Position numbers and translations under genes: made by a program
Shown: piece after piece, positions 49,113 to 61,103 of the stretch
Layout of the letters: each line of letters begins with the position of its first letter
Position numbering within the stretch: the first letter of the stretch is position 1
The notes under the pieces: model-generated
Databases searched by the model: none
Seen by the model: only the letters and a program-made list of their open reading frames with translations
Told to the model about the DNA's origin: nothing
NCBI GenBank assembly: GCA_026874595.1
Contig: CM049307.1
Coordinates: 53,002,870 to 53,066,869, forward strand
Source of the DNA: Sipunculus nudus
Lineage: Eukaryota > Annelida > Sipuncula > Golfingiida > Sipunculidae
Length of the DNA stretch: 64,000 nucleotides
Reading direction: 5' to 3'

Positions 49113-51340
49113 AAACGCATCTTGGCTATTTTTTGGAAGTGGCATTAAAAAGATGCATGCTCACACTTGATATAACACTCTTTACTGTTTGAAATGTTCA
49201 AAAGATCATCAACACGTACATTTAAAATGCATGAAAAATGTTCGTTATGTAATGGATATATAGTTACATTACATTATGTGCTTGGTATTTGATTTTTTCA
49301 TCAATTCGGATCGAACTAGAGCCATTTGGAGTTGAAAAATTATAAAGATGGTCTGATCAAAGGTTATAAAGTTACTTAAATAAGTTTAATACAAAGATAT
49401 TAGAAGTGAAAAATAGTCGTTGACTGATATTTGCCATTTTCATGTTTATATTATTGTTGAAAATGCAGCATGCAAATTTCATGTCTAGCGATCCAGCTCT
49501 TGTGACAGTGGCTGTATGGACAGTTTGAGGTGCATTTAATGACACCAGAATCAAGCAACCGGAAGGTTTTGTTTAGTCACATGGGATATTCCAGGGTAAA
49601 TGTCCAAAATCGCCATGAAAAAATTATCCCTCTTCAATCTAGAATCACAAAATCGTCGAATTCTTAAAAAAAAAACGGTCCGCCTTTTTACAAATAACGG
49701 CCCGTCATCCGAATACAACAGACCATTCCGTTTTACCATGCATGGGAATAACATACTACATCCATATAGAGAGGCATGCTTTATTTATATACTTAAAAAG
49801 ACATTTTATATATGTGTGCGTATACTTAAATGATCGAACATAAAATAAATGTGAATTTACAAACATAATTGGCTGTAGTTTACTTGCATATGTATTAGCA
49901 GAATAAACAGGGGGCGCCGTTTTGCGCCACCCCCCCCCCCCCCCCCCCCCCCGAATACGTCCTTGGGTGCAAGTGCAGGTGAACCCTTGATTTAAAAAAG
50001 AGAAAGTAATCAGATAACGGTGCTCACCGCGTTGTTTATTTAATTTGGAGACGATAATTTTGTGTAAGTACAAATATAATTTATAAAAAACTATCACAAT
50101 ATCAGACACAATTCAACAGAACAGCAAAATACCACACCTATCTCTTCACATGCCCTTAGTTTATGGTTTCGATTGGGGTATTCTCGTTGTACGGACACGG
50201 TGTTTAATTCCACGTCAATTAAGTTTCATTTTTAGGGGACCAAAAAAAAAAGGTTGTTTCGGATGAAAAAAGGGGGGTCCGGACCCCCTGGACCCCCCCC
50301 CCCCCCTGGATCCGCTTCTGGTGGATGAAACCTTAGCTTCAGAGATTAGAGGAACTAGGGCCATTTAAACAATACACTTGTATGCGAACTGAGACAGGAG
50401 GTTTAACCGTCCATCATCAATTTAGAGGTTCTCTCTGCATATCTCAGGGGCGGGTCCAGGATTTAGGAAAAGAGGGATCCAACCCAGGAGTACTAATAAT
50501 AAAACCTAAAGAAAGGTCCCCGGAAAATATCCGAAAGAATTGGTCTTAAAACGATTGCGGCGGGTGATCTGTAGGATTTGTAAAACAAAACATCCAGCAT
50601 CAGGATACTACATTCAGAAGGGCTATTTCACCAGAAACGAACTCTAACTTAGAAAATGACATTCTTCTTGCATGTTTGTGTGATTTCTAGGATTTCCTGT
50701 TTCTAGAAATTCCATGATGCTGAATGTATTTTTTTTATCCTGTGTAAACCAGTCAACACTTTATCATATTTTTTTATTTGACTGCTACACAAAACAAACG
50801 CCAACAGCAGCAGATATTTTGCGTGATTAGGTTATAATTTTTATTATTAATTCCTGTAGACAAGTGATGATCAGTTATATATCTGGCGACTCTCTGTTAT
50901 CTGTCAGATTAAATATATTAAAACTAATTAAAGTACAGCATCGCCAAAAAAATGCTGCTGACTCCATGAAAAAAAGTGTACCAGAGACCCGTTCACGTTA
51001 ACGCTTTTGCCTATGGGGTTACCTGTAAACATCAGGTATTGCTGCATGCGCTGGACTGGATATTGCATCAGTCAAAAGTTTTCAGCTATTCTTTCATGTC
51101 TTCTCTCATTTTCTCTAACGTTCAGTCTTATGTTTACAGAAATGTTGGCACATTGTAATTATATGAGTGGATATTCCTTTACAATGATGAATAAATTGCC
51201 ATCGTCTTTTAGGAATACATCAAATTTTAATCTCTACCAAAATCGTCTTTAATTCTTTTTAAAATACAGAAATATGTCTTTATACAATATACATTAATAA
51301 TGACTTATAGTGACAACTTCCAGAACGTGAATTCTGACCA
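49113..51340. other. Gene-free spacer with poly-C runs
   Basis: No gene is recognised. It has 23 C at 49930-49952, a poly-C run near 50285-50308 with the phrase CCTGGATCCGCTTCTGG, and a similar GGGCGGGTCCAGGATTT near 50450; these resemble worn ends of a common dispersed repeat. Confidence 0.45.
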
Positions 51341-51347
51341 TACACAA

Positions 51348-51606
51348 ATAAACAAAATCGGCCGACTTTGTCGCAAACATTGGCTCACTACACGATTTCG
51401 CTAATCGCCCGATAAAATCGGCCGATTTTCTTTGACAGTGCCAGACTCTTGGCGACGGCGATTTTTCACGCCGACGCGGACAAAATCGCGTCGCATGGGG
51501 TGTCACACTTCACGACAATGTACCCCCGTCGGTACATAGTCGGCCGATCCTATGAATCGGCCGATAAAATCGGTAAGTGAGCCGCCGGCTTTAGTCGCAT
51601 CGCATC
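51348..51606. repeat. CG-rich palindromic element
   Basis: Contains the perfect 16-bp palindrome AAAATCGGCCGATTTT at 51414-51429 and several partial ones near 51354 and 51540-51575. The outer parts share AGTGAGCC in opposite orientation. Its GC content stands out from the flanks. Probably a short non-autonomous DNA element. Confidence 0.45.
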
Positions 51607-52299
51607 AAAATCGCCAGGGGGCGGCAGGCTTTATTCATATAGGCAGGCCACTGACTTGATGCGGTATGAGGCTCAAAAGCTCTGGCCAATAATATTATTC
51701 AATAGGGCTGACCAATCAGAGCCATGGTCTCATTCTCATGTAACAGGCTCGCTTGTTTTGAACCTGTGAAAGCGGCTGTTGCAGCCGCCTTGGGACTATG
51801 AATATCAGCAAAGATACAGGAAAAAATCACTCAACTGCTGTGCAGAGAAATAATTAAAAACTTGTTTTATATTGTCTCCTAAGTGGGCCAGGCACATTAA
51901 TAATGGTTATACTACGGCTGGGGCGGAATATCAACTTATCTATGGTAATATAGGATAGAAAACTTAAATAAACACCTATACGATACATATTATTTCAAAA
52001 ACTGAATAATTGAAAAATATGACAAATCAGTCTATATTTTTCAAAATATTATGCCTCACTTTCGGCGGTTAAGGTCATTTTTCACATGCAAAAAACAGCC
52101 TCAATTGACAGCTGTTGATATAGCTGATTGGATGATGTCATGTAAACACTCTGCAAAGTATGACTATATAATAATAAGAAAAACGTAATTGGCTACCCAT
52201 GCAGGGACACATCTGAACTGTCAGACCATTGAATAGAGTCCAAAAACCTGTGAAACATAAACTTTAGGTTATTTTTAAAATTATTGCAGACATCTAGGG

Positions 52300-52500
52300 G
52301 AGGGTGGGGGGGTGGGGATTGGGGGTCAAGACCCCCCCCCCCCCCGCTCTTAACCAACGACCTTTTTTTTAGACAAATATTATGCATGACGGTTTTTTTT
52401 TTTTTTTGGGGGGGGGGGGGGGGGGTCAGACCCTCCCCCTTCTCTTAACCAACGACCTTTTTTTAGACAGTTTTTATGCATGACACCCGTTGAAACCCTC
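52300..52500. repeat. Tandem poly-C/poly-G duplication
   Basis: Two copies, each with a homopolymer run, then CTCTTAACCAACGACCTTTTTTT, AGACA and TATGCATGAC. The first has a C run, the second a T run and 18 G (52408-52425). Confidence 0.7.
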
Positions 52501-52922
52501 CCTGCCAAAATCCTGGATTCGCGCCTGTATTAATTGATTGCTATAACTGGCTTTCACTTTCTTATGCAGCTTTCTAAGAAATTATTAAAAAAATAAACTT
52601 GCAAAAGATGTTATTTGACAAACAGGTGGACACAGGTTGCTGGAACAGAGTAAAGCGGATTTATAAGATTTAAAAATATATATTTCAATACTTTAATCGA
52701 AATTGCTCAGCCGTGATCACTTTTTCTCCGAAGGTCTTATGTCACACCGTGTTGAAAAAAAATCCCCAAAAAGTAACGGGCTGGAAATGCTATGTATAGG
52801 TAGATAACTAAGCTGAAAAAAATAAAATCATGTAAGAACACCAAAAATTAAGAACTCATTTGATTAAATAAATTACGAAATATAATAAATTCACAAATAG
52901 CACGAGTTATAATGAAAACTAT

Positions 52923-52953
<31 letters not shown>

Positions 52954-52967
52954 TAATACATATTTAA

Positions 52968-53013
52968 CCAGGATAGCCTATTCAGCAAAAGCTGTTTTTC
53001 AATAGGGTCCTGG
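52968..53013 (-). other. Nested stem-loop near the LINE 3' end
   Basis: On the minus strand the 46-nt segment has three nested pairs: CCAGGA/TCCTGG, CTATT/AATAG, and an apical CAGC-TTTT-GCTG. It lies just before the (AAAT)n tail, where LINE reverse transcriptases bind their template. Confidence 0.6.
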
Positions 53014-53294
53014 TCTAGATGATATAGATAAGTACACAGATAAAAAAGCAAATATGAAAGAACTGAAACTAAAATACATGCATACATAAAAAACAGTTAT
53101 ACATACATGGTTTAAAATGATCATAGAAAAAAAATTCTTAAATGATATACACGAATATTGAGTAAATAAATTTAAATAAGAGGCCTGACTAAAAATTAAA
53201 ACATGTAAGATCGTGATTTCACAATAAATATATTACATAATGACACAGTAATATAGGTAATGAATACAAAGACGAAAAGGCACCTGTGAACAAG

Positions 53295-56200
53295 CTATGA
53301 AAAATTATATGGCATAAATTGCTTGTACAATGATTTAAACTGGCAGAGACTGGTTGCAGATTTGACACTTACAGGTAAAGAATTCCAGTGGATGGGACCA
53401 GCATATGCAAGACTTGCTTTGAAGGATTCTCTGTTTGGTTTAGGTAATGATAAATTGAAGCCCTGAGAAAAACGAGTATTATATGCACTATTAACACGGC
53501 TGAACGTATGCGTAAGAGAGGGAGGGACATTACCAGACAAACATTTAAAGACCATTAAAGAAACAAAATATTGGTATCTCTGTTTAACATTCATCCAACC
53601 CAATTTTGCAATCAATGATGTAGAGGATATATTGGTATCATAAGTTTTAGTAACGATTCTAGCAGCTCTATTTTGAAGTTTTTGGAGTTGTAATAAATAC
53701 GTTTTGGAGGAATTACCCCAGACAGATATACAATAATCAATGTGACTCTGAATTAAGGCATTGTAAAGTGTGTTTAAGCTAAAGACATCTAAGGTTTTAC
53801 TTAATCTGAAAAGGAGACCTAGTTTTGATACTATTTTGTCGCACACCAGTTGAATATGTTTTTTCCATGTAAGACCAGCGTCGATGATAACACCTAAAAG
53901 CTTTGTGTGTTCAACCGGCATCACTGTAATGTTATCCATGGAAATGTTCAGTTGATTTCCATTGGTTTTAGACTTGGGGCCAAATAATATGAATGATGAT
54001 TTTTGGGGATTTATACTCAGTCGATTCTCTCTAAACCATTTAAGTGCAATTTCGAGATTTACTTGTAATGACTCTATAGCTTTAGCGGCTGAATTCGCTG
54101 AAGAATAAATTGAAATATCATCAGCATAAATGACGCATTTCTCACTGAGGAACATTGGAAGATCATTTAGATAAAAAAGGAAAAATATAGGTCCAAGGAC
54201 AGTGCCCTGTGGGGTACCTATGTCCAAGGTGCGTGGTTCTGAAAGCAATCCATTAGAATAAACCACTTGCTTACGATTAGACAGGTAGTTTTCGAACCAC
54301 ATAAGCGGTATACCTTTTATGCCATAGTCGCTCATTTTTGTAAGTAAGACAGTATGATCAAGGCTATCAAAACCTTTTTTTACATCGAGGAAACATGCGG
54401 CGGTAACATTATTGTTATTAAGACTGATTAAGCATTCGTCAATTATGCTGTGCAAGGCAAATGAAGTTGAACGATTAGGAAGATAAGCGAATTGTTTATC
54501 CGAAAACAGATTATTACTTTCAAAAAACGTGATGAGGCGCGATTTAACGAATTGTTCTATTATTTTTGGCACATGGCCTATAACTGAGATCGGTCGGTAG
54601 TTATTTGGATCATCCTTACATCCAGATCCTTTGTATATAGGAGTGATCCTAGCGGTCTTCCAATCTGCTGGAAACTCGCCGGTTTGAAGTGAGATGTTAA
54701 ATATGTGGGCTAATGGAGCTGAAATATAAGGTGCGGCTATCTTAAGGAAAAATCCTGACATTCCCAGTATATCTTCTTTCATACTGGAGTTTACTTTCAA
54801 CAACTGTGATAAAACAAATTGACTCGAAACTGAATTAAAATCAAAAGATTCCAAATTCGGGTTACCAATATGATCGCAGGTAAATATTGTTTTCGGAAAT
54901 TTATCGTTAATATTTTTTCCAACAGAAGTAAAGTAATGGTTAAATTTATCAGGGTCAATCTTTCCGCTTTCTTTATTCGAGGAGGTTTTCGAAGGCAGTA
55001 TGTGTTTTAAAGCTTTCCACACACAACCAGGGTTGGAGCCATTTTTTTGTATCAGCGTGGCATAATACTGGCTACGAGTGGATCTGATAAGATTTGTAAC
55101 ATAATTTCGCTGATGTCGGTACGCAGACCAGTCATTACTGTGATTTGTTCTTAATGCGTTCCGATGTGCATAATCACGCAAGTGAATCTCATTAAGTAAA
55201 TCATTATTGAACCATTTATTTTCGCGAGCTTTGGTGCGACGTCGAATAAAAGGCGCGTTGTTATTGGAAATTCTCAGAAATTCATAGCGCCACATTTCCC
55301 AGGCTAAGTTTACATCAGAAAGTTGCATAATTCTTGAAAAAAAATTGGATTTCGATAATTCATCGATAAATTTGTATTCATTGAATTTACGAAGGGTACG
55401 GTAATATCCGGATTTTGTAACTGTGACCCTAGGTGGTCTATTCAAAACGGTAGTCACAAGAAAATGATCACTTATACATAAAGGATGAACTTTCACATTT
55501 GAATGCATGCTAGGATGTGAAGAAAATATCAAGTCGATCATTGTAGAGGTGAGCTGAGTAATACGAGTAGGCTCTGTTACAAGTTGTTTAAGACCTAAGA
55601 TTTTTTCGAGCAAGTCCAGTTTACTAGCAATATAAGTTTCAGAGCGTAAGCAGTCTACATTGAAATCGCCAAGTAATACAACATGTTTGAATGAGTTAAG
55701 GGCAGAAGCAAGTAAATCGAGTAATTCATCAATGTAACTGGAACTGGAATTAGGCGGTCTATATATAGAACCGATTAAGACCGGTTTTCTCCCCAAAATT
55801 ATTTTAACCCATACACATTCAACGACATTTGAGTTTAAAGTGACCAACTCCGGTTTTAACGACGATAACACATACGTGAGAACTCCTCCGCCATGCCGAT
55901 TCCTGTCTGATCTAAAAATCGTATAATCATCAATTTGTATCTCTGAATCAAAAACGTGGTTATCTAACCATGATTCTGTTAATGATAAAACATGAGGGTT
56001 TAAACTAGAACACAAGAGGCGAATCTCCTCTATTTTGGGTAGCAAACTACGAACGTTAAGATGACCTAATATGGTACCCTGGTTAGCTAGTCGATATTGC
56101 TTAAAATCAGAATATATACTTGGGTTTTGAGACAAAATAGAAGGAAGAGAGGGTGGAATTTCATTATCGGGTGTAATTGGTTTGGTGCTAGGTAATGCTT

Positions 56201-56384
56201 GATAAATATCTGATAAGTGAGAGCTTGTTTGTTCTGTAATACTAACGTTAGGACTTATAACCTGATCAGAGTACACATCCACTGAATTCCTTAGTAAATA
56301 ATCATCTGTTATATGGATATAATTATAATAACTATAATTAGGAGCAAGTAGTAAACAGTGTGGAGTGAAACGGAATATGATCAT
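53295..56384 (-). CDS. LINE endonuclease/reverse transcriptase
   Basis: A continuous 1029-codon ORF. Residues about 104-315 form an apurinic-type endonuclease: LNVRSL (Asn 110), TESWL (Glu 137), SIYRPP, LLGDFN (Asp 240, Asn 242) and SDHFLV (Asp 306, His 307). Residues about 570-810 form the reverse transcriptase: NNYRPIS, FLDVKKGFD (Asp 667), GTPQGTVLGP and YADD (753-756). A Gly replaces the usual Ala in KKGFD. The C-terminal part resembles the thumb and tail of Jockey/CR1-group elements (LGVIID, HIDYC-SVWG). No stop or frameshift is present, so the enzyme could be active. Clade placement is by general look only. Confidence 0.92.
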   Translation of the reverse strand: MIIFRFTPHCLLLAPNYSYYNYIHITDDYLLRNSVDVYSDQVISPNVSITEQTSSHLSDIYQALPSTKPITPDNEIPPSLPSILSQNPSIYSDFKQYRLANQGTILGHLNVRSLLPKIEEIRLLCSSLNPHVLSLTESWLDNHVFDSEIQIDDYTIFRSDRNRHGGGVLTYVLSSLKPELVTLNSNVVECVWVKIILGRKPVLIGSIYRPPNSSSSYIDELLDLLASALNSFKHVVLLGDFNVDCLRSETYIASKLDLLEKILGLKQLVTEPTRITQLTSTMIDLIFSSHPSMHSNVKVHPLCISDHFLVTTVLNRPPRVTVTKSGYYRTLRKFNEYKFIDELSKSNFFSRIMQLSDVNLAWEMWRYEFLRISNNNAPFIRRRTKARENKWFNNDLLNEIHLRDYAHRNALRTNHSNDWSAYRHQRNYVTNLIRSTRSQYYATLIQKNGSNPGCVWKALKHILPSKTSSNKESGKIDPDKFNHYFTSVGKNINDKFPKTIFTCDHIGNPNLESFDFNSVSSQFVLSQLLKVNSSMKEDILGMSGFFLKIAAPYISAPLAHIFNISLQTGEFPADWKTARITPIYKGSGCKDDPNNYRPISVIGHVPKIIEQFVKSRLITFFESNNLFSDKQFAYLPNRSTSFALHSIIDECLISLNNNNVTAACFLDVKKGFDSLDHTVLLTKMSDYGIKGIPLMWFENYLSNRKQVVYSNGLLSEPRTLDIGTPQGTVLGPIFFLFYLNDLPMFLSEKCVIYADDISIYSSANSAAKAIESLQVNLEIALKWFRENRLSINPQKSSFILFGPKSKTNGNQLNISMDNITVMPVEHTKLLGVIIDAGLTWKKHIQLVCDKIVSKLGLLFRLSKTLDVFSLNTLYNALIQSHIDYCISVWGNSSKTYLLQLQKLQNRAARIVTKTYDTNISSTSLIAKLGWMNVKQRYQYFVSLMVFKCLSGNVPPSLTHTFSRVNSAYNTRFSQGFNLSLPKPNRESFKASLAYAGPIHWNSLPVSVKSATSLCQFKSLYKQFMPYNFS

Positions 56385-56639
56385 AAATTATCATTCACAC
56401 ACCTCTGCAAATTCTGCGGGAAAGTCAAAATACGGTACACTGAAACGTCCTTTTTTTTCAAATGCGCATGCGTAAATAAACACACAAAAAAACTGTATAT
56501 CTTCTTGCTTTTTTGTACTTTCACAAAAAACAAAGGTATGAATCATGGAGAATGGATCAACCACACCGATAGAGGACATGATTATTAGAACCTGCTTGTC
56601 TCCAGCTAGTATCACTGGTGATGACAACCACGATAATTG

Positions 56640-57490
56640 ATGCCACGGGACCGCTAATTGAAAATGCCAGTTCTAATATACAGCTTGTGGCCATGATGAA
56701 ATTATAATACCTTTAGACTCCACCAGAGGGCGTTGCCTGTGCCTTTGTGTGTTGAAATGCAAATATTTGGACAAAACCTGGCCGATATTGACCAAATTAC
56801 TTCCTGTTTGAGTTTCTAACTTGAAGTTTAGATAATGCAGTGTTTCCTATGAGAATAAAAATGGCACTTTACTGAAAAAGTTATTTTCCACGAACCAAAT
56901 CGAGCCATACATCAATGGCGTGCAAATTATGTCGTGGCTAAGCTAATGGACTACATAATGAAATTCTTTCGTCTCCATTTAGGCACATCACAAGTGAAAA
57001 TGCCATTACAAAGCCAGCTTCATTTAAATAATCGTCTTGCAGTTACTCGCTTCACATATTTTTAATCATAAAATATTTTGTTTATTTTTTTATCAGATTA
57101 ATATCAGAAATTGCCAATCCTGATGTATGAAAGTATGAAGTAATTCAGGTGTTCTCAAAGAACATTTTACCTTTTTCTAAGAGAAATTAAGGCCCGTGTT
57201 TATCTAATGCAAAGCTTCGAAACATCATAGCGTGTGTTTGTTTTTGTGTTTTACTAGTATCCTGATTAATTCTGTTGATATCAAACTCTTTTCTTTTGCT
57301 AGCCACCACTATTATTACTCTTTAGTTACACATTATTTTGTATAATTATGAAAGTTATTATTATTCCTATATCTGTTAATAGAAATATTTTTTATAAAAA
57401 AGTAGGTGTCTCAGTCATTGAAGTTATTATGAATTAATTTATAAATTATTTATACATTTTGTTTCAAACATTTTGGTATCTATTATATTG
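56640..57490. other. Spacer upstream of the LINE
   Basis: No gene is recognised. It may include the LINE 5' UTR up to about 56955. Confidence 0.4.
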
Positions 57491-57491
<1 letters not shown>

Positions 57492-57564
<73 letters not shown>

Positions 57565-57607
57565 TAATAATATTAATAAATATCATTATTATTATTTTTA
57601 TTGTTGC

Positions 57608-57656
<49 letters not shown>

Positions 57657-57748
57657 GATCAGATATTAATTATGGTTATAAAAATAATAAATATCATTAT
57701 TAATATTTTTATTGTTTTTACTATTATTATTCTCATTATTATTCTTAA

Positions 57749-57779
<31 letters not shown>

Positions 57780-57780
57780 T
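57492..57780. repeat. (AAT)n followed by (ATT)n
   Basis: About 80 bp of AAT repeat (57492-57570) is followed after a short interruption by about 70 bp of ATT repeat (57584-57656), then degenerate ATT repeat to 57780. The two arms are complementary, so a long hairpin or cruciform could form. ORFs through it are low-complexity poly-Asn and poly-Ile. Confidence 0.9.
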
Positions 57781-58117
57781 GATTATTATCATTACTATTA
57801 TTTTTATTATAATTTTTGCCATAAATGTTAATATCAACATTTTCAATGACAAGATAAAAGACGAAAAAAGGACGGATGCACCAAAACAATCTCAGCTGTC
57901 ATCAGTTGTTAATGAAAATAATCAAAAGGTGGAGCCCGCATGAACCAATTAACAGGTGGCCACCCAATGTGTTGTCACCGCTCCGTGCCTCGGCTTAACT
58001 CCAGGTATGTTTGCCGGTTAAGTACACAATAATATAATTATGACATTTTTAATTTTGGCATTTGACAATCTAAATTGAATTGCTAAGTGTCCACGTGACC
58101 GGTCATCTTTAGGATAG

Positions 58118-58249
58118 TATAAATATACGGCTGTGTCTGGGTGAGACCATGCTTCACTGTCCAGCAGTGCCCACCAGTAGCTACATGCTGACAAGCTGAC
58201 AGATAACCAGCCGGAAGATCAAACTAGACGACGGGTTTACCGACATAAG
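58118..58249 (+). promoter_or_regulatory. TATA promoter and 5' UTR exon of GPCR gene 2
   Basis: TATAAATA at 58118-58125 is followed about 30 bp later by a GC-richer stretch ending at a consensus donor (cataag|gtaatt, exon end 58249). The exon has no long ORF, in keeping with a 5' UTR. Splicing to the acceptor before 61097 would remove a 2847-bp intron and leave 7 nt before the ATG. A CACGTG E-box lies at 58092-58097, just upstream. The assignment is inferred. Confidence 0.5.
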
Positions 58250-59469
58250 GTAATTTATTTATCTTTATTTTCTATATTTTTTTGGTTGCCTGAAACGTTT
58301 TCTCTTAATTTCCTTTCACCTTCGTATCCTTTTATTGGATATTGTTCCAAGTTTATTAATGTTAGTTAATTTATAGTAAATTAACTATAGTTTTAAGTTT
58401 CAAAGAAGTTCTGCAGCATAAGCATAGCTGTTTTAAAGAGGCAGTTGAATATAAAAGAAAGCCCTGCGAGCCTTTAATTAACGGACCAGCATTAACAGAC
58501 GGGTTAAAAATCTTTTTGAATTAACTTTATTTATATTTATCTGAGTGTATATATATCTTTATATATAGTTACCCTGAATACCCCATGTACAAGATGAACT
58601 TTTTTTTCAATCAGACAGTATTAAAATGTTCGTAAAAAAAAGGGCTCATAACTTATAATTAAATTGGTGCATCAGGATGCTCGAGACAAGTACGCATTAG
58701 ACGAGATTATGCATGCAAACATCCGGTATTTGCGTTAAAATGCAAACATTATAATTAAGTGAGCACATGCAAAGTATTTGTAAACATTTAGGCCACAGAC
58801 ACAAAAATGATTATTCAACAGAATCCTTTTTTAAGGATCATTAATAATTTTAGGGGGGAGCACTTAATCCTTCGGAAATAATAGTGCTAAATATCAGTAA
58901 AATAATAATAAATAAAAGGTATGGTTCTCAGGCACCGCCCGCGCCAATTTTAACCCCCCCCCCCCCGCATCAAACATTTTGACTTAGATTTTCATCTTTC
59001 ACGAAGATAAAATAATACAATTTTGATACTATTTCCTTTGTTATGTAGTGCTTTTACCTGTTAAGCAAAATTACCCTGTTATTTTCATGCTGTTCTCTAA
59101 TCATATGACATTTTTATCGAAACATACAAAAAAATGTCAAAAATAAAATACCGCCCGTCCGCAATGATTTCTGAATAAAAATGCCTGATAAACCATATTT
59201 TTATGGCCTAATAAGTTATAATGTGTTTATACAATGCAAATACAGTAGAACCTTTCTGAAAGACCGCCTGTCTAATAAAGCCGCCTTTCTATAAAGCCCC
59301 ACCTTTGGGTGAACCGAAAGCATCAACATAGTTATAACTGACCTGTTTATTAAAACTCCTGTGACTAAATACCTCTTCCTGCCACAACCACGTGAGGTCT
59401 TATTGACCTGTATTTCATTTATAAAGGTGTGAAATAATGAGGACTGAACTTCATATCCATGATTCTGGG

Positions 59470-59523
<54 letters not shown>

Positions 59524-61096
59524 TATTTATATCATTACTGACAGTTCACAAAATTCCATGTATTATGTGAAGACCGGTAAAAAATAAAGAATAAACATAA
59601 AATAGTCTCCGTATATTTGGCCCTGAGCCAGTAAACCAATTATTATAACATTATCATTTTTTTGCCGTGGCCTTATCCAAAATTTCATAGAAAAAGTTTG
59701 ATGAATGAGACTTTGACACATCGTCGTGAGAACTAAACGATTACCGTTAGATGAAAATAAGAGTTATTAATTTGAACATTGATTCATCGCGTTGACAGAT
59801 TCAGTCATTGGTATGATTCATTGAATGTCTAAGCAGCTCTTAATCTTTAACAGTCTCTTTTCAAAGGAGACAACTCCGGTGAAAACAGTTTGTTCATTTC
59901 TAAATTGTGACTATGGTGCTTGAAAGTTGTGAATACAGGACATGCATGCATATTTTATAAGGACCCCTTAATTATTAACCTGTATTAACGACATGTAGGG
60001 AAAGTCCAAAATTCCATCAAAACTTCATAATTTTGCCTTAAAGGCACTGGGGGGAGGGGGGGGGGTCGAATCATAGACCTTCAGTACCGCAGTCCAGGAC
60101 ACACAAAAAAAAAACAGCTTACATGTCGTTTGCACATCAATCGTTCACAAAACGTTACCCCCCCCCCCCCCGAGGATTTACTAAAAACACTGTGAGCGTC
60201 GCGTCGGTTTAAAAGAAATGTCCAAAGAGACCACTATTCCTACACCTTTAATTGATTTTGGGTTGCTCTCGTTACTAATATGCTAAGGCACAAATTCCCT
60301 AAAATATTTCGTAAAGAATTAATGTTGTGTTGATTATGTACAACAGTTCAATAATTGAAGCATTTTTTTTTCCAAATTTCCTTGAAAGCTGGCAAAATCC
60401 CAGGCAAAGCGTCTCGACCGTTGAAAAAAAATTGCTCGCTTGCACCATATTTTCTTTTTGTTCCCGGGTTCCGTAGAACAATGAAATTGTTTGTGTGGCT
60501 TAAGTTCAAAAGTTACAGCGAAGACATTTTATAAAGTGTCTTTCCAAGACTTGTTTTATTCATGTTTTAAATTTTATTGAAGTTTTCTTTTATAAAAATT
60601 TCACATTTTATAAAAATCAGTCCCAAACGTTCTTAACAATCAGCAATTCATTGAATTGTGTCAGTTCTGTTCTTCTTGGTTGAGCAGTGGTTCAGTGACG
60701 CAAAAAGCAATATTTTATGTTGCCCTGCCGAGGCTTTAGTAACTATGTTTGCCAGTAACATGCGGTAAATAAAACGTGATTGCATGTACCGATTGACGTC
60801 ATTCAGTGTTAGCTCTTACATTAAATAGTCGGCCAGACAGCTGTGAATTAGTTATATTATTTGCCGCGAAGTGGCAGTACCTGGTTTACGCATTGCGACA
60901 CGGCAAGAGCAAGTTTTATGGCTCTGTCAGCGGGGGGAATTAATATCTTAACTATTGCATCGACTGGGTCAGTCTTTGTTTTTGTTCATTCATTAAATGC
61001 ATATAGGAACCTGAATGACATTATATATCTATCAGATCTGTGCTACATGCATCGGCTTCACTGAATAAATTTAATTAAACCTTGTTTTGCTTTCAG
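58250..61096. other. Probable 5' intron of GPCR gene 2
   Basis: Contains poly-C runs (58954-58966, 60159-60171), an (AT)n tract at 59473-59520 and a short AAAGACCGCCT / AAAGCCGCCTT repeat near 59260. The acceptor is ttgctttcag, ending at 61096. No other gene is seen. Confidence 0.45.
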
Positions 61097-61103
61097 GTTA
61101 AAC

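Larger units (their letters stand above)
52919..56384 (-). mobile_element. Non-LTR (LINE) retrotransposon with intact ORF
   Basis: The minus-strand ORF 56384-53295 is followed by a 3' UTR of about 340 bp, a nested stem-loop (53013-52968) and an (AAAT)n tail (52954-52921). This is a typical LINE layout with a 3' microsatellite tail. The 5' end is not fixed: no ORF1 was recognised between 56385 and about 57000. An ATAATGAAA match (left flank 52910-52918; right near 56956) could be a target-site duplication, giving a 4.0-kb element, but this is weak. It sits between the two GPCR paralogs. Confidence 0.85.

Noticed and set aside
56391..56627. ORF1 of the LINE
   Set aside because: The 78-codon ORF upstream has no zinc knuckles, coiled coil or PHD-like pattern.
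57459..57889. ORFs of poly-Ile and poly-Asn
   Set aside because: Translations of AAT/ATT microsatellites.
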